Notes: a model not told the origin generated them from the letters alone. Numbered from the stretch's first letter, positions 1 through 10,418 are shown. The stretch: DNA of 39,498 nucleotides from Pelagibacteraceae bacterium AG-333-C14 (GCA_003282485.1 QBZD01000009.1:1-39498); one strand, 5' to 3'. Program-made: numbers and translations.

Positions 1-1323
1 GAAGCTGAAAAATCAGATCTAAGACGTCAACAGGGAAAACTAAAAAGTCGGTTTGATGGTATACCCATAGGAGTCAAAGACTTATTCTGCACTAAGAATA
101 TTAAAACAACAGCTTCTAGTAGAATATTATCAAACTTTATACCATCATATGAGTCTACTGTTACTCAAAATTGTATTGATGCAGGTTTAATTAGCTTAGG
201 CAAATTAAACTGTGATGAGTTTGCAATGGGCTCAACAAATAAAACAAGTTATTATGGCCCTGTCACAAATCCATGGAAGTCTAACAAATCAGATGCAAAA
301 CTAGTACCAGGGGGATCATCAGGAGGATCAGCAGCGGCAGTTGCAGCTGATTTATGCGTTGCATCTTTAGGAACTGACACAGGAGGTTCAATCAGACAGC
401 CAGCTTCATTTACAGGAACTGTAGGATTAAAGCCAACTTATGGAAGAGTTTCAAGGTGGGGTACAATAGCTTTTGCATCATCACTGGATCAAGCTGGTCC
501 AATAACTAAAACCGTTGAGGACGCGGCTGCATTATTTGAAATTATTGCAGGACACGACCCTAAAGATTCAACTTCATCTATAAAAGAAAATGAAAGCTTC
601 TTTGATAATTTGAATAGTTCGGTTAAAGGTATGAAAATCGGTATTCCAAGAGAATTTAAAAGTGATAATCTTCCTGTAAGCACTCAAAAAGCATGGGATG
701 ATTGCAAAAAATTGCTTCAATCTAATGGTGCTGAATTAATTGATATGAGTCTTCCGCATACAATGGACGCATTACCAACTTATTATATTATTGCTCCAGC
801 AGAAGCTTCTTCTAACCTTGCAAGATATGATGGCGTAAAATACGGAATCAGAGAAGAGGGAAAAAACCTAATTGAAATGTATGAAAAAACGAGATCCACT
901 GGTTTTGGGGATGAAGTAAAAAGAAGGATATTAATAGGAACTTATGTTTTATCTTCTGGTTACTATGATGCTTATTATATAAAAGCTCAAAAGATAAGAT
1001 CATTAATTAAGAATGATTTCAATCAAGCTTTTGAAAAAGTTGATGCGATCTTAACGCCATCAACTCCATCAACAGCTTTCGAGATTGAAAATGAACCAAA
1101 TGATCCTGTTCAAACATATTTAAATGATATATTTACAGTTCCTATCAATCTGGCTGGTATACCAGCAATATCAATTCCTTTTGCTAACGATGAAAATAAC
1201 TTACCAATAGGTCTTCAATTAATTACAAATTCTTTTGAGGAGCAAAAGTTATTAAATATTGCAAAAAATGTCCAAGATACAGTTAATTATGAATCTTCAC
1301 CTAAAAACTGGTGGCTAACATGA
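1..1323 (+). CDS. gatA: Aspartyl/glutamyl-tRNA amidotransferase subunit A (5' end outside window)
   Basis: GatA is the amidase subunit of GatCAB, which releases ammonia from glutamine for conversion of mischarged Glu-tRNA(Gln) or Asp-tRNA(Asn). The frame is open from base 1, so the gene is cut by the window edge; 440 residues are present and about 50 N-terminal residues are missing against a usual length near 490. The amidase-signature triad is visible: Lys in GVKDLF (codon 76-78), then [12 protein letters not shown] and [10 protein letters not shown] carrying the two serines. The first in-frame ATG at 226 lies inside the conserved domain and is not the start. The stop TGA overlaps the gatB ATG, so the two are probably co-translated. 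Confidence 0.97.
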   Translation, partial: EAEKSDLRRQQGKLKSRFDGIPIGVKDLFCTKNIKTTASSRILSNFIPSYESTVTQNCIDAGLISLGKLNCDEFAMGSTNKTSYYGPVTNPWKSNKSDAKLVPGGSSGGSAAAVAADLCVASLGTDTGGSIRQPASFTGTVGLKPTYGRVSRWGTIAFASSLDQAGPITKTVEDAAALFEIIAGHDPKDSTSSIKENESFFDNLNSSVKGMKIGIPREFKSDNLPVSTQKAWDDCKKLLQSNGAELIDMSLPHTMDALPTYYIIAPAEASSNLARYDGVKYGIREEGKNLIEMYEKTRSTGFGDEVKRRILIGTYVLSSGYYDAYYIKAQKIRSLIKNDFNQAFEKVDAILTPSTPSTAFEIENEPNDPVQTYLNDIFTVPINLAGIPAISIPFANDENNLPIGLQLITNSFEEQKLLNIAKNVQDTVNYESSPKNWWLT

Positions 1324-2750
1324 TTAATGGCTGGGAGTTAGTAATTGGAATTGAAATTCACGCTCAAGTAAAGTCGAAATCTAAATTATTTTCTTCTTCT
1401 TCAACTGAATTTGGCTCAGGGCCAAATAGTCAAGTCAGCCTTGTGGACGCGGCCATGCCCGGTATGTTGCCAGTTATTAATAAGTTTTGCGTTGAGCAAG
1501 CTGTGCGATCAGGAATTGGATTAAATGCTAAAATTAATAATAAATCTATCTTTGATCGCAAAAATTATTTTTATCAAGATTTGCCTCAAGGATATCAAAT
1601 ATCACAATTTAAGGATCCTATTGTAGGAAATGGGTTTATTGAAATTGAATTAGAAGGTGTATCAAAAAAAATTGGCATTGAAAGATTGCACCTTGAACAA
1701 GACGCAGGAAAAAGTTTACATGATCAAGATCCAAAGCTAACTTTCGTCGATTTAAATCGGTCTGGCATTGCTTTAATGGAAATTGTTTCCATGCCTGACA
1801 TGAAGTCTCCTGACGAAGCAGTAGAATATGTAAAGAAGGTACGTTCGATATTGCGTTACCTGGACACTTGCGATGGCAATATGGAGCAAGGTTCATTGAG
1901 AGCTGATGTGAATGTATCCGTAAACAAACCAGGGGATGAACTAGGAACGAGATGTGAGATCAAGAATTTAAATTCATTTAAATATATTCATTCAGCAATT
2001 ATTTATGAAGCAAAAAGACAAATAAAATTAATCGAGTCAGGTAAAAATATTGTTCAAGAAACTAGATTGTATAGTATTGATTCTGGAGAAACGCGATCAA
2101 TGCGATCAAAAGAAGATGCACACGATTATAGATATTTTCCTGACCCAGATTTATTACCGCTTGTTCTTGAGGATGAATGGATTAAAAAAATAAAAAGTTC
2201 GATCCCAGAATTACCTGATCAGAAAAAAGAGAGATTTATTAAAGAATATAATCTTAGTGAATATGACTCGAGTGTCATCGTATCTGACAAATCAACAAGT
2301 GATTATTATGAAAAAGTTGTTAGAGATCGAAACCCTAAACTTGTTACTACATGGGTGACTAGTGAACTATTTTCAGTTTTGAATAAAAAAAACCTATCTA
2401 TTGATGAGAGTCCTATATCAGCTAATCATTTAGGTGAATTAATTGATAACATTGATAGTGGTAAAATTTCGAGTCGTCAGGCAAAAGACATATTTGAGGA
2501 AATGTGCGAGACAGGAGAAAGTGCTAACAATATTATAAATGAAAAAGGACTGTCTCAGATAAGTGATGAAGGTGAACTTGAAACATTAGTTGATAATGTT
2601 ATTTCTTCAAATCCAGAAAATGTTGAAAAGTATAAGAATGGAAAAGATAAACTATTTGGTTTTTTTGTAGGTGAGGCTATGAAGCTTTCAAAGGGAAAAG
2701 CAAATCCAAAAGTCTTAAATGAGCTTTTAAAAAGTAAATTAAATACTTAG
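1320..2750 (+). CDS. gatB: Aspartyl/glutamyl-tRNA amidotransferase subunit B
   Basis: GatB carries the kinase-like site that phosphorylates the mischarged tRNA-bound Glu/Asp and also recognises the tRNA. The product has 476 residues, the normal length. The N-terminal GatB signature [12 protein letters not shown] is followed by [14 protein letters not shown] and the [10 protein letters not shown] block; a helical and YqeY-like tail (about residues 300-476) completes the fold. I chose the ATG at 1320, which overlaps the gatA stop as ATGA. A GTG nine bases upstream (1311) is in frame but would add only three residues. Function is certain from family similarity; the start is likely. Confidence 0.97.
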   Translation: MINGWELVIGIEIHAQVKSKSKLFSSSSTEFGSGPNSQVSLVDAAMPGMLPVINKFCVEQAVRSGIGLNAKINNKSIFDRKNYFYQDLPQGYQISQFKDPIVGNGFIEIELEGVSKKIGIERLHLEQDAGKSLHDQDPKLTFVDLNRSGIALMEIVSMPDMKSPDEAVEYVKKVRSILRYLDTCDGNMEQGSLRADVNVSVNKPGDELGTRCEIKNLNSFKYIHSAIIYEAKRQIKLIESGKNIVQETRLYSIDSGETRSMRSKEDAHDYRYFPDPDLLPLVLEDEWIKKIKSSIPELPDQKKERFIKEYNLSEYDSSVIVSDKSTSDYYEKVVRDRNPKLVTTWVTSELFSVLNKKNLSIDESPISANHLGELIDNIDSGKISSRQAKDIFEEMCETGESANNIINEKGLSQISDEGELETLVDNVISSNPENVEKYKNGKDKLFGFFVGEAMKLSKGKANPKVLNELLKSKLNT

Positions 2751-2786
2751 ATTATTTAGAATATTTATAGTACTAATCTATTTATC

Positions 2787-2880
2787 GGAGAGATGGGTGA
2801 GTGGTTGAAACCGGCTCCCTGCTAAGGAGTTGTGCGGGCTTATACCCGTACCGAGGGTTCGAATCCCTCTCTCTCCGCCA
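2787..2880 (+). tRNA. tRNA-Ser (anticodon GCU)
   Basis: A class II tRNA of 94 nt including an encoded CCA. The acceptor arm GGAGAGA (2787-2793) pairs with TCTCTCC (2870-2876), with discriminator G2877 and CCA 2878-2880. The anticodon stem 2814-2818/2826-2830 encloses loop CTGCTAA with anticodon GCT at 2821-2823, reading AGC/AGU. A long variable arm with a GCGGGC...CCCGTAC stem follows, then T arm GAGGG-TTCGAAT-CCCTC. It ends 4 bases before the stop of the convergent slt gene. A T-rich run just downstream (2891-2902) may end the transcript. Confidence 0.97.
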
Positions 2881-2884
2881 TATT

Positions 2885-5002
2885 TCAACTTATATTTTTT
2901 TTTGTTGGCTTGATAACTGTTTTACCACCTGTGTAGGCTCTATTTAAATTTAAGTTAAGAGTATACTCAACAGGTAAAAGATCATTCTCAATAAATTCAT
3001 ACACTTGAATATTTTCCATAACTCTTTGCACATAATTCCTTGTTTCTTTAAATGGAATTAATTCGATCCAGTCTTCGCTTGTAATGTCATCTTTTCTTGG
3101 GTCTCCGTATTTTTTTATCCATCGCGAAACACGAGACTCGCCTGCATTATAGGCAGCAAGCGATAATATGTATGAACCATTATAATTAGATAGTAGTTTA
3201 TCTAAGTAAGCACTTCCTAAAATTACATTGTATTTTGGGTCTTCAGTAAGTTTACTTTTTGTATATTCCAACTTAAGTCCTTTAGATACTCTCTTTGCAG
3301 TGTAAGGCATTAATTGCATCAAGCCCTTAGCACCCGCATAACTGCCTGCCTGGGGATCGAATTGACTTTCTTGCCTGGTGACAGAGTGTATTAAACTTTG
3401 AGGTGGAAATATAATTTTGCCAAATTTAGGTCTTTCAACTTCAGGAAAACTTAATGGGTCAAGAAGAACATGATTATAATATAAAATTTTACCAGCTTGC
3501 ACTGCAAAATCGTTTCTACCTAACTCGTTTGCAATTCTAACAGATTTAGTCGCAGTACTTAAACTTTCTCGATCAGCTAGATCCCATATAAATTTTTTTA
3601 CCAGTTTCGATTTATCAAATTCATTTAGCAATGAAATAGCAAGGTAGACACTACTCGATATTTCTTGCTTTTCAGATGATATATTGTCTTTACCGGTCAG
3701 TTTGGGAGAAAATAAAATCTTATTATTTAGCTTTGATGCTGCAAGCTGCCCATAAAAAGTTAAGCTATATTTCGACGCTTTTAAATATTCTTTCTGAGCG
3801 TCATCAGTCTTTCCTAATGCATTGAGAGATTTTCCCATCCAATACGCGGCCCTTGCTTTTGAAATTGGTCTAGATGATACATTCCAAATTTCCTTGAAAT
3901 GTAGATATGCAGACTCTGGGTTATTTAAAAATGTTAGACTTATCCAGCCAGCCATCCATTCCGCTTCAGCTATATATTTATTTTCTTTAAGACCATGGTT
4001 TATAGATAACTTATAAGCAGTATTATACTCATGTTTATCTATGAGTTTTCTTATCAAGAAGTTTTTCTTACCCCAAAACTTATCTGGTCTGACTAATTTA
4101 CTTGAGTCAGTATTGTTAATTTCTAGTAAGAGATCTAATGCACTATCGTATTTTCTTTTTTTAATTCTCCAATGTATCCTGTCATAAACAAGTCCTGGAT
4201 CAGACTTTAATTGATCTGGAACTTTTTTAATCAAATCATCCACTCCTCCAGCAAAAGAAATTAAACCAATTCGTGCCTCAAATAATTTTTGATAATCTTT
4301 ATCTACATACTTAATAAGTCTTGATGCAGTTCTATATTTGCCATTCCAAAGAAGCTGCTCGATTCTTTTTTTATGATGATTTTCTTCTAAAATCATTTTA
4401 AAATTTTTTAATATTTGAGATTGTTCTTTTCTTGAGAAGCTCCCATCAATATAACCTTGAATAATATATTTTTTTCCTTTTTCAATTTCTCCGTTATTCA
4501 GGAGAGCATTCCCATAATATATATTACCCCAACCAGTCTTGGGTTTATTTTCTTTAAAATGGCTTATTATTAATTGATGATTTTCTTTGAACGATATTTT
4601 TGACTCACTTTTAATTTTTATTTTTTCAATTTCGGGCCAATCATTATTTCGATCTATGTACTCTAGATAATTAGTAAAAGTAAGATTATTAGCTCCATTA
4701 TAATACTTTAGCCATTCTAGTGTATCCCTTGCCGTTTCGTTTTTAATATTACTTTGTATTCCTATGACACGATCCCACTTATAAGCATCAGCTTTATCAA
4801 GTGCCAATTTAAATAATTCAACATCTTTATTACTAAGAAGTTGAGATAACTCGGGCTGAGTAGGTCTTTTAATGGGATAGGAAAAGTTGACTGACTGATA
4901 ATTAATAAAGCCTATATCTCTTTTTTGTGGAAAGATTTCAGCATTGGCAAATGAAAGGCTAAAAAGAAAGAATGATAATAGTAAAATAAAGTTTTTTTTC
5001 AC
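2885..5002 (-). CDS. slt: Soluble lytic murein transglycosylase (SLT family)
   Basis: This periplasmic muramidase-like enzyme cleaves peptidoglycan between MurNAc and GlcNAc to give 1,6-anhydroMurNAc ends. The 705-residue product begins with a hydrophobic signal peptide (about residues 1-21, ending ANA). A long helical, TPR-like superhelix follows (about 50-500). The C-terminal catalytic domain has the family landmarks RQESQFDP (catalytic Glu545), AGAKGLMQLMP and SLAAYNAGE. The start codon is GTG (5000-5002); no in-frame ATG lies nearby upstream. It is divergent from dapA across 80 bp and convergent with tRNA-Ser. Exact type (Slt70-like) is inferred from length and domain order. Confidence 0.93.
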   Translation of the reverse strand: MKKNFILLLSFFLFSLSFANAEIFPQKRDIGFINYQSVNFSYPIKRPTQPELSQLLSNKDVELFKLALDKADAYKWDRVIGIQSNIKNETARDTLEWLKYYNGANNLTFTNYLEYIDRNNDWPEIEKIKIKSESKISFKENHQLIISHFKENKPKTGWGNIYYGNALLNNGEIEKGKKYIIQGYIDGSFSRKEQSQILKNFKMILEENHHKKRIEQLLWNGKYRTASRLIKYVDKDYQKLFEARIGLISFAGGVDDLIKKVPDQLKSDPGLVYDRIHWRIKKRKYDSALDLLLEINNTDSSKLVRPDKFWGKKNFLIRKLIDKHEYNTAYKLSINHGLKENKYIAEAEWMAGWISLTFLNNPESAYLHFKEIWNVSSRPISKARAAYWMGKSLNALGKTDDAQKEYLKASKYSLTFYGQLAASKLNNKILFSPKLTGKDNISSEKQEISSSVYLAISLLNEFDKSKLVKKFIWDLADRESLSTATKSVRIANELGRNDFAVQAGKILYYNHVLLDPLSFPEVERPKFGKIIFPPQSLIHSVTRQESQFDPQAGSYAGAKGLMQLMPYTAKRVSKGLKLEYTKSKLTEDPKYNVILGSAYLDKLLSNYNGSYILSLAAYNAGESRVSRWIKKYGDPRKDDITSEDWIELIPFKETRNYVQRVMENIQVYEFIENDLLPVEYTLNLNLNRAYTGGKTVIKPTKKNIS

Positions 5003-5015
5003 AAGAATAAGATTG

Positions 5016-5043
5016 TTGCTTTGAAGGCGAGTATATTTATGAT
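5016..5043 (+). promoter_or_regulatory. Candidate dapA promoter
   Basis: TTGCTT (5016-5021), a 16-bp spacer and TATGAT (5038-5043, 5 of 6 matches to the -10 consensus) lie in the 80-bp gap between divergent slt and dapA. A transcript would start about 33 nt before the dapA ATG. The -35 match is weak (3 of 6), so this is tentative. Confidence 0.35.
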
Positions 5044-5082
5044 TTATGTTTTTTTAAATAATTAAAAGTGTTAAAGTAATGT

Positions 5083-5955
5083 ATGTTTAAAGGTGCCCAT
5101 ACTGCATTAATTACACCCTTTAAAGGAGGTCAAATAGACGAAGAGTCATTTAGATCATTTATTGACTTTCAAATTTCTGAGGGAATACATGGACTTGTTC
5201 CGGTTGGAACAACTGGTGAGTCACCCACACTTAGCCATGAAGAGCATAAACTCGCTGTAGAATTGTGTGTGCAACAAGCAGATAAAAGAGTTCCAATAAT
5301 AGCCGGGACAGGATCAAATAATACAGAAGAAGCAATTGATTTGACGCGACATGCAGAAAGCGCTGGAGCGGATGCCGCTCTAGTTGTAACACCTTATTAT
5401 AATAAGCCGACTCAAAAAGGCTTATACAGTCATTTTGAGGCTATAAGCAAAAGCACAAAGTTACCTATTATAATTTATAATATTCCAGGTAGATCAATTG
5501 TTGATATGTCTACTGAAACAATGAAGAGTTTATTTAAGATTGAAAATATAGTGGGAGTTAAAGATGCTACTTCAAATATACCTAGAGTGTATGAATCAAG
5601 AACTGTTATAGGTGAAAACTTCAATCAACTTACCGGAGATGATGCCACAACACTTGCTTTTATGACTTACGGTGGACATGGATCAATATCGGTTACATCA
5701 AACGTTGCTCCTAAATTATGTTCACAATTTATGCAACTTTGTCTGAGTAAAGACTTTGCAGAAGCTGCAAAGATAAATGATAAATTGATGCCTCTTCATC
5801 ATACTCTTTTTGTTGAGTCGAGCCCTGGACCAGTAAAATATGCGGCATCTAAATTAGGTTTTTGTAGTGAAGAGATACGGTTGCCTCTTACTTTAATTTC
5901 TGATGAGACAAAAGCCTTAGTTGATAAAGCATTAAAACACGCTTCGTTGATATAA
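5083..5955 (+). CDS. dapA: 4-hydroxy-tetrahydrodipicolinate synthase
   Basis: DapA condenses pyruvate with aspartate semialdehyde, the first committed step of the lysine/diaminopimelate pathway. The 290-residue TIM barrel has all expected active-site residues: Thr43-Thr44 in [11 protein letters not shown], Tyr106 in VTPYYNKP, Tyr132 in IIYNIPGRS and Schiff-base Lys160 in GVKDATSN. It opens the long plus-strand run, followed after 2 bases by smpB, the usual alphaproteobacterial dapA-smpB order. There is no clear Shine-Dalgarno sequence before the ATG. Confidence 0.97.
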   Translation: MFKGAHTALITPFKGGQIDEESFRSFIDFQISEGIHGLVPVGTTGESPTLSHEEHKLAVELCVQQADKRVPIIAGTGSNNTEEAIDLTRHAESAGADAALVVTPYYNKPTQKGLYSHFEAISKSTKLPIIIYNIPGRSIVDMSTETMKSLFKIENIVGVKDATSNIPRVYESRTVIGENFNQLTGDDATTLAFMTYGGHGSISVTSNVAPKLCSQFMQLCLSKDFAEAAKINDKLMPLHHTLFVESSPGPVKYAASKLGFCSEEIRLPLTLISDETKALVDKALKHASLI

Positions 5956-5957
5956 TC

Positions 5958-6392
5958 TTGCAAATAGCAGTCCAAAATAGAAAAGCTAGATATAATTACT
6001 CTTTTATTGAATTATTCGAGGCTGGCATTCAATTGCAAGGAAGCGAAATAAAATCTCTTCGTAATGGCCGAGTTGAAATCGCTGAATCATATGCGCGTGA
6101 AGAAGATAACGAAATATTTTTAATTAACTCACATTTTTCAAAGTATTCAAATGCATCATACTTAAATCATATAGAGAATCGTCCTAGAAAATTATTATTA
6201 AATAGAAAAGAAATTCAAAAAATAATTGGCAAGTTAAATAAAGAACCACTAACTTTAGTACCTCTAAAAATTTATTTTAACAAAAAGGGTATCGCAAAAC
6301 TTGAAATTGCCTTAGCAAAAGGAAAAAAAATATACGATAAAAGAGATGCCAAGAAAAGAAAAGATTGGGTCAGAGAAAGAAAAAAATTATAA
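5958..6392 (+). CDS. smpB: SsrA-binding protein SmpB
   Basis: SmpB binds tmRNA and brings it to stalled ribosomes for trans-translation. The 144-residue product has the core [17 protein letters not shown], the ESYAR segment, and a basic C-terminal tail [18 protein letters not shown] that occupies the mRNA channel. The only sensible start is a TTG at 5958, two bases after the dapA stop, placing NRKARYNY at the expected N-terminal position. The stop TAA overlaps the folK ATG as TAATG. The tmRNA gene itself is not in this window. Confidence 0.96.
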   Translation: MQIAVQNRKARYNYSFIELFEAGIQLQGSEIKSLRNGRVEIAESYAREEDNEIFLINSHFSKYSNASYLNHIENRPRKLLLNRKEIQKIIGKLNKEPLTLVPLKIYFNKKGIAKLEIALAKGKKIYDKRDAKKRKDWVRERKKL

Positions 6393-6910
6393 TGATTTAT
6401 ATAATTGGGTTAGGTTCTAATATTCCATCAAAGTATGGTGATAAACTTCAGACATTAAAGTTTGCAATGTTAGAATTAGAAAAAAAAAATATAAAAATAC
6501 TAAAAAAATCAAATTTATATTCATCGGTACCTCAGAATTTCTTATCTGCTGCAGATAATTTTATTAATGGAGCTATCATGGTTGAAACCATACAGAAGCC
6601 ACTGATTTTACTAAATTGCCTAAAGAAGATAGAGCGTATGACAGGTCGAAATGCTTACAAGAAAAATACATCAAGAACATGTGATTTAGATATATTAATG
6701 GCAAAACCATTTATTAATTTCTTTATAAAAGACCATATAAATTATTTAGAAATCCCTCATCCTAAATTAATAGAGAGAGATTTTGTATTAAGGCCAATGA
6801 GCGATATATGTCCTAACTGGGTGCACGTTAAAAAAAACAGTACAATTATGAGTCTTACAAAAAGCATAAGATCTAGCAGTAAGCTATATAAGCTCAAGGA
6901 ATTTCTTTAA
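6392..6910 (+). CDS. folK: 6-hydroxymethyl-7,8-dihydropterin pyrophosphokinase (HPPK)
   Basis: FolK transfers pyrophosphate from ATP to the pterin alcohol in folate synthesis. The product of 172 residues begins [10 protein letters not shown], the normal HPPK N-terminus, which is why I place the start at ATG 6392 (overlapping the smpB stop) and not at an upstream non-ATG codon. The HPPK signature appears as SRTCDLDIL, followed by IPHPKLIERDFVLRPM. A run of ten A residues (6480-6489) lies inside the coding region without disturbing the frame. Dihydropteroate synthase is not adjacent. Confidence 0.93.
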   Translation: MIYIIGLGSNIPSKYGDKLQTLKFAMLELEKKNIKILKKSNLYSSVPQNFLSAADNFINGAIMVETIQKPLILLNCLKKIERMTGRNAYKKNTSRTCDLDILMAKPFINFFIKDHINYLEIPHPKLIERDFVLRPMSDICPNWVHVKKNSTIMSLTKSIRSSSKLYKLKEFL

Positions 6911-6965
6911 TCAGGGAATTATTTAATACTTCACTTCATGAATAATGTATGATTAAAAGTGCATT

Positions 6966-9095
6966 ATGAGCAAAATCGAACTGCTAGATAGATCTGAAAA
7001 AAGTAGTTTTGGGCTGAATTCAAAGCTTATTGAGGAGGCTTATCAATTTGCTCTTGAATCGCATAAGAGCCAAAAAAGATATTCAGGTGATCCATACATT
7101 TCTCACCCAGTTGCAGTAGCTGATATTTTGTTAAATTTAAAATTAGATTCATCAACTATAATTACAGGCTTATTGCATGATACTCTAGAAGATACTCTCG
7201 CAACTGAGCATGAAATTAAAGAAAAGTTTGGAGATGAAGTAGCTGTTTTAGTAAATGGTGTTACAAAGCTATCAAAAATTGAAACTTATACTGAAAATAA
7301 ATTTCAGGCTGAAAATTTTCGAAAACTTATTCTAGCAATGTCAAAAGACATAAGAGTATTGCTCGTAAAGTTAGCAGATCGTTTGCACAACATGCGAACT
7401 ATTCAATTTATTCCTCAAGAAAAAAGAAGACAAAGAATAGCATCTGAAACACTCGAAATCTACGCTCCCTTAGCTGGAAGATTAGGTATGCATGAATTTA
7501 AGGATGAGTTGGAAGATTTATCATTTCAAATTTTAAATCCATCTGCTTATTCATCTTTATTAAATCGTATAGAGTATCTAAAGAAAGATAAATCCAATCT
7601 TACCGATAAGATCAAATCACGAATTGGAGAATTATTAAGCAAAAATGAAATTGCCCATAAAATAATTGGACGCGAAAAAAAGTTATACTCAGTTTGGAAT
7701 AAAATGCAAAATAAGCAAATCGCCTTTAGGCAACTTTCAGATATTTTTGCCTTCAGAATTGTTACCAAAAATACTGATGATTGTTATCGAATTTTGGGAA
7801 TAATACATAATCGCTGGTCTGCAGTCCCTGGTTCCTTTAAAGACTATATTTCCACACCTAAGATAAATAATTATCAGTCAATTCATTCAACAATTGTAGG
7901 CCCAGAAAGACAGCGTGTTGAGTTGCAAATTAGAACAACAGAAATGGAGGTTGTTGCCGATAAAGGTATCGCTGCGCATTGGAGTTATAAAGAAAATTAC
8001 AACCTAATTGATAATTCCTCATCAGACCCAGTAAATGTGACTTGGCTGAGAGATCTAGTCGAAATACTCGATAGTGGTGGATCATCTGAGGAGTTAATGG
8101 AAGCAACTAAATTAGAAATGTTTCAAGATCAGGTATTTTGTTTCACGCCAAAAGGAGATCTAATTCATCTTCCTTCAAATTCAAATTCAATTGATTTTGC
8201 ATATGCATTACATTCAGAAATTGGGAATAGGTGTGTGGGATGTAAGATTAATGGCAAACCAAAGCCATTATATACGAAATTACAAAATGGTGATGAAATT
8301 GAAATTTTAACATCTAAAAATCCATCTCCATCAGAAACCTGGGAAAATATTGTAACGACTGCAAAAGCTCAATCATCAATAAAAAGATTCTTTAAAAAAC
8401 AGGAAAAAGATGAGTTTGTTACTTTAGGAATGAAAATTTTACAAAAAATTTTAAAAAAAGATACAGATATATCTATTGTGGAGCTGGAAGGCTATTCAAA
8501 GAAATTCAATAGGAAAAACCCCGACGATTTTTTAATATCCATTGGTAAGGGCAATATTAGACCCAGAGAACTTGAAAAGATAAAATCAAAATCACGTCTA
8601 TCATTTTTCTCTCGATATAGAAAAACGAATTCACTCGATAAAACTCCTCTCGAAATAAGTGACTTTCAACCAGGCGTGGCAATTCATTTTGCTGAGTGTT
8701 GTTTTCCCTTGCCACATGAAAATATTATAGGAATTACATCTGAAGACTCAGGTATCTTCATTCATTCGAATCAATGTAATGCAATTGATAAAGAATATAA
8801 AAAAGATGATTGGATTTCAGCATCATGGAAAGACGTTGATCCAGAGCAATTTTTTTCTTCCAGAATTAAAGTTTCTGTGAAAAACGAACCAGGATCACTT
8901 GGAACTCTCGCAACTATTATTGGAACTGAAAAAGGAAATATTACACATTTAAATATATCAGAAAAGGGTGAAGATTTTTTTGATATGATTTTCGTAATTG
9001 ACGTACATGACTTAGGGCATCTTGATAAAATAATAAATGTTCTTGATGAAGTAGAGAATGTTAGTTCAGTAAATAGATTGTTGCTCGACCTATGA
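6966..9095 (+). CDS. spoT: Bifunctional (p)ppGpp synthetase/hydrolase (Rel/SpoT homologue)
   Basis: The single long RSH enzyme makes and degrades the stringent-response alarmone. The 709 residues carry, in order: an HD hydrolase domain with intact metal ligands (SHPVAVADIL, then GLLHDTLEDT); a synthetase domain with REKKLYSVWNKM, FKDYISTPKINNYQSIH and VELQIRT; a TGS domain (VFCFTPKGDLIHLP); a CCFPLP-containing region; and a C-terminal ACT domain. Both catalytic halves look active. The stop overlaps the pyrE ATG (ATGA). A possible -10 TATGAT lies at 6948-6953, 12 nt before the start, with no convincing -35. Confidence 0.95.
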   Translation: MSKIELLDRSEKSSFGLNSKLIEEAYQFALESHKSQKRYSGDPYISHPVAVADILLNLKLDSSTIITGLLHDTLEDTLATEHEIKEKFGDEVAVLVNGVTKLSKIETYTENKFQAENFRKLILAMSKDIRVLLVKLADRLHNMRTIQFIPQEKRRQRIASETLEIYAPLAGRLGMHEFKDELEDLSFQILNPSAYSSLLNRIEYLKKDKSNLTDKIKSRIGELLSKNEIAHKIIGREKKLYSVWNKMQNKQIAFRQLSDIFAFRIVTKNTDDCYRILGIIHNRWSAVPGSFKDYISTPKINNYQSIHSTIVGPERQRVELQIRTTEMEVVADKGIAAHWSYKENYNLIDNSSSDPVNVTWLRDLVEILDSGGSSEELMEATKLEMFQDQVFCFTPKGDLIHLPSNSNSIDFAYALHSEIGNRCVGCKINGKPKPLYTKLQNGDEIEILTSKNPSPSETWENIVTTAKAQSSIKRFFKKQEKDEFVTLGMKILQKILKKDTDISIVELEGYSKKFNRKNPDDFLISIGKGNIRPRELEKIKSKSRLSFFSRYRKTNSLDKTPLEISDFQPGVAIHFAECCFPLPHENIIGITSEDSGIFIHSNQCNAIDKEYKKDDWISASWKDVDPEQFFSSRIKVSVKNEPGSLGTLATIIGTEKGNITHLNISEKGEDFFDMIFVIDVHDLGHLDKIINVLDEVENVSSVNRLLLDL

Positions 9096-9676
9096 AAAAT
9101 GAAAAAGAAATTATTAGTTTTTTCGAAAAGTCTGGAGCTCTGCAACATGGTCACTTTATTCTTTCGTCAGGAAAAAGATCTAAAATGTATTTTCAATGTT
9201 CAAAGCTATTTATTAGCCCCAATGATGGCATAACTGTTTGTGAAGAACTTAAAAATAAAATTCTCAAAAAGATAGAGACTAATATTGATTATATAGTTTC
9301 ACCTGCTTTAGGAGGGGTTTTAGTTGGATATCAACTTGCCCAAACATTAGGGTGTGATTTCATATTCTATGAGCGGTCAGAAAATGAGTTTGAATTAAGA
9401 AGGGGTTTTGATTTAAAAAAAGGAAGTAATATCTTATTCGTTGAGGATGTAATAACTACTGGCAAATCAACGAAAGAGTGCCTAGATAAAATAAATTTAC
9501 TGGAAGTAAACTTAAAAGGAATAGCTTCAATAGTTGACAGGACTACAGAAAAAGTATTTGAAAATTTCGATATTATATCATTGTTAAAACTTGATATCCC
9601 AATTTTTGATCCCGAAAATCTTCCTGAAGAACTGGCCAATATTCCAGCAATTAAACCAGGAAGCAGAAAATTTTGA
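9092..9676 (+). CDS. pyrE: Orotate phosphoribosyltransferase
   Basis: PyrE joins orotate to PRPP to form OMP in pyrimidine synthesis. The 194-residue protein has the N-terminal GHFILSSGKRS loop, SPALGGVLVGYQ, and the PRPP-binding motif ILFVEDVITTGKST. The ATG overlaps the rsh stop codon, so translation is likely coupled. The order rsh-pyrE-pdxJ is typical of alphaproteobacteria. Confidence 0.96.
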   Translation: MKNEKEIISFFEKSGALQHGHFILSSGKRSKMYFQCSKLFISPNDGITVCEELKNKILKKIETNIDYIVSPALGGVLVGYQLAQTLGCDFIFYERSENEFELRRGFDLKKGSNILFVEDVITTGKSTKECLDKINLLEVNLKGIASIVDRTTEKVFENFDIISLLKLDIPIFDPENLPEELANIPAIKPGSRKF

Positions 9677-9680
9677 TATT

Positions 9681-10418
9681 ATGAATTTACCAAGGTTAGG
9701 AGTAAACATCGATCATGTTGCAACTTTAAGAAATGCAAGAGGAGAGAATTATCCAAGTCCTATTAAAGCTGCAAAATTATGTGAAGAATTTGGCGCCGAT
9801 GGTATTACAGCTCATCTTCGCGAGGATAGAAGGCATATAAAAGATGAAGATATTTTCGAACTTAAAGCAAATATATCATTACCATTAAACTTTGAAATGG
9901 CCCCAACACTAGAAATGCTTGACATAGCATTAAAAGTAAAGCCAAACGCATGTTGTATTGTTCCTGAGAAGCGAGAAGAAATAACCACAGAGGGCGGCAT
10001 CGATGTTAAAAAAAATCATAATTTACTACATACCATTATTCCAAAACTAAAACAGAGCGGTATAAAAGTGTCATTATTTGTTGACGCTGATGAAGAGCAA
10101 ATTATTGCATCAAAAGACATCCAAGCCGACATTGTAGAAATTCACGCAGGAGAGTTTTGTAGAAAAATTGAAAATTCTCTTGATTTTGAAGATGATTTAG
10201 AGAGAATAAAAAAGACCTCTCAATTAGCTGACAATTTAGGACTAGAAGTGCATATAGGTCATGGGATTACTTTTGATTCAATAGTCGAATTAGCAAAAAT
10301 ACCTGAAGTAAAGGAATTTAATATTGGCCATTTTATAATAGCCGAAGCTATATTTTCTGGATTAGGAGAAACTGTTAGTAAACTAAAAGTACTTATAAAA
10401 GAAAATAGAGGCTCATAA
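9681..10418 (+). CDS. pdxJ: Pyridoxine 5'-phosphate synthase
   Basis: PdxJ closes the pyridoxine ring from 3-amino-2-oxopropyl phosphate and deoxyxylulose 5-phosphate in vitamin B6 synthesis. The product of 245 residues begins MNLPRLGVNIDHVATLRNAR, matching the family N-terminus, so the start is ATG 9681, five codon-free bases after pyrE. Other landmarks are GADGITAHLREDRRHI, NFEMAPT and VEIHAGEF. The stop is immediately followed by the acpS ATG. Confidence 0.96.
   Translation: MNLPRLGVNIDHVATLRNARGENYPSPIKAAKLCEEFGADGITAHLREDRRHIKDEDIFELKANISLPLNFEMAPTLEMLDIALKVKPNACCIVPEKREEITTEGGIDVKKNHNLLHTIIPKLKQSGIKVSLFVDADEEQIIASKDIQADIVEIHAGEFCRKIENSLDFEDDLERIKKTSQLADNLGLEVHIGHGITFDSIVELAKIPEVKEFNIGHFIIAEAIFSGLGETVSKLKVLIKENRGS

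Noticed and set aside
1311-1319. GTG at 1311 as the gatB start
   Set aside because: ATG 1320 gives the usual N-terminus and an ATGA overlap with gatA; the extension adds only three unconserved residues.
3822-4016. Short plus-strand open frame inside slt
   Set aside because: It lies antisense to a well-conserved gene, has no ribosome-binding site or recognisable motif, and is explained by the opposite frame.
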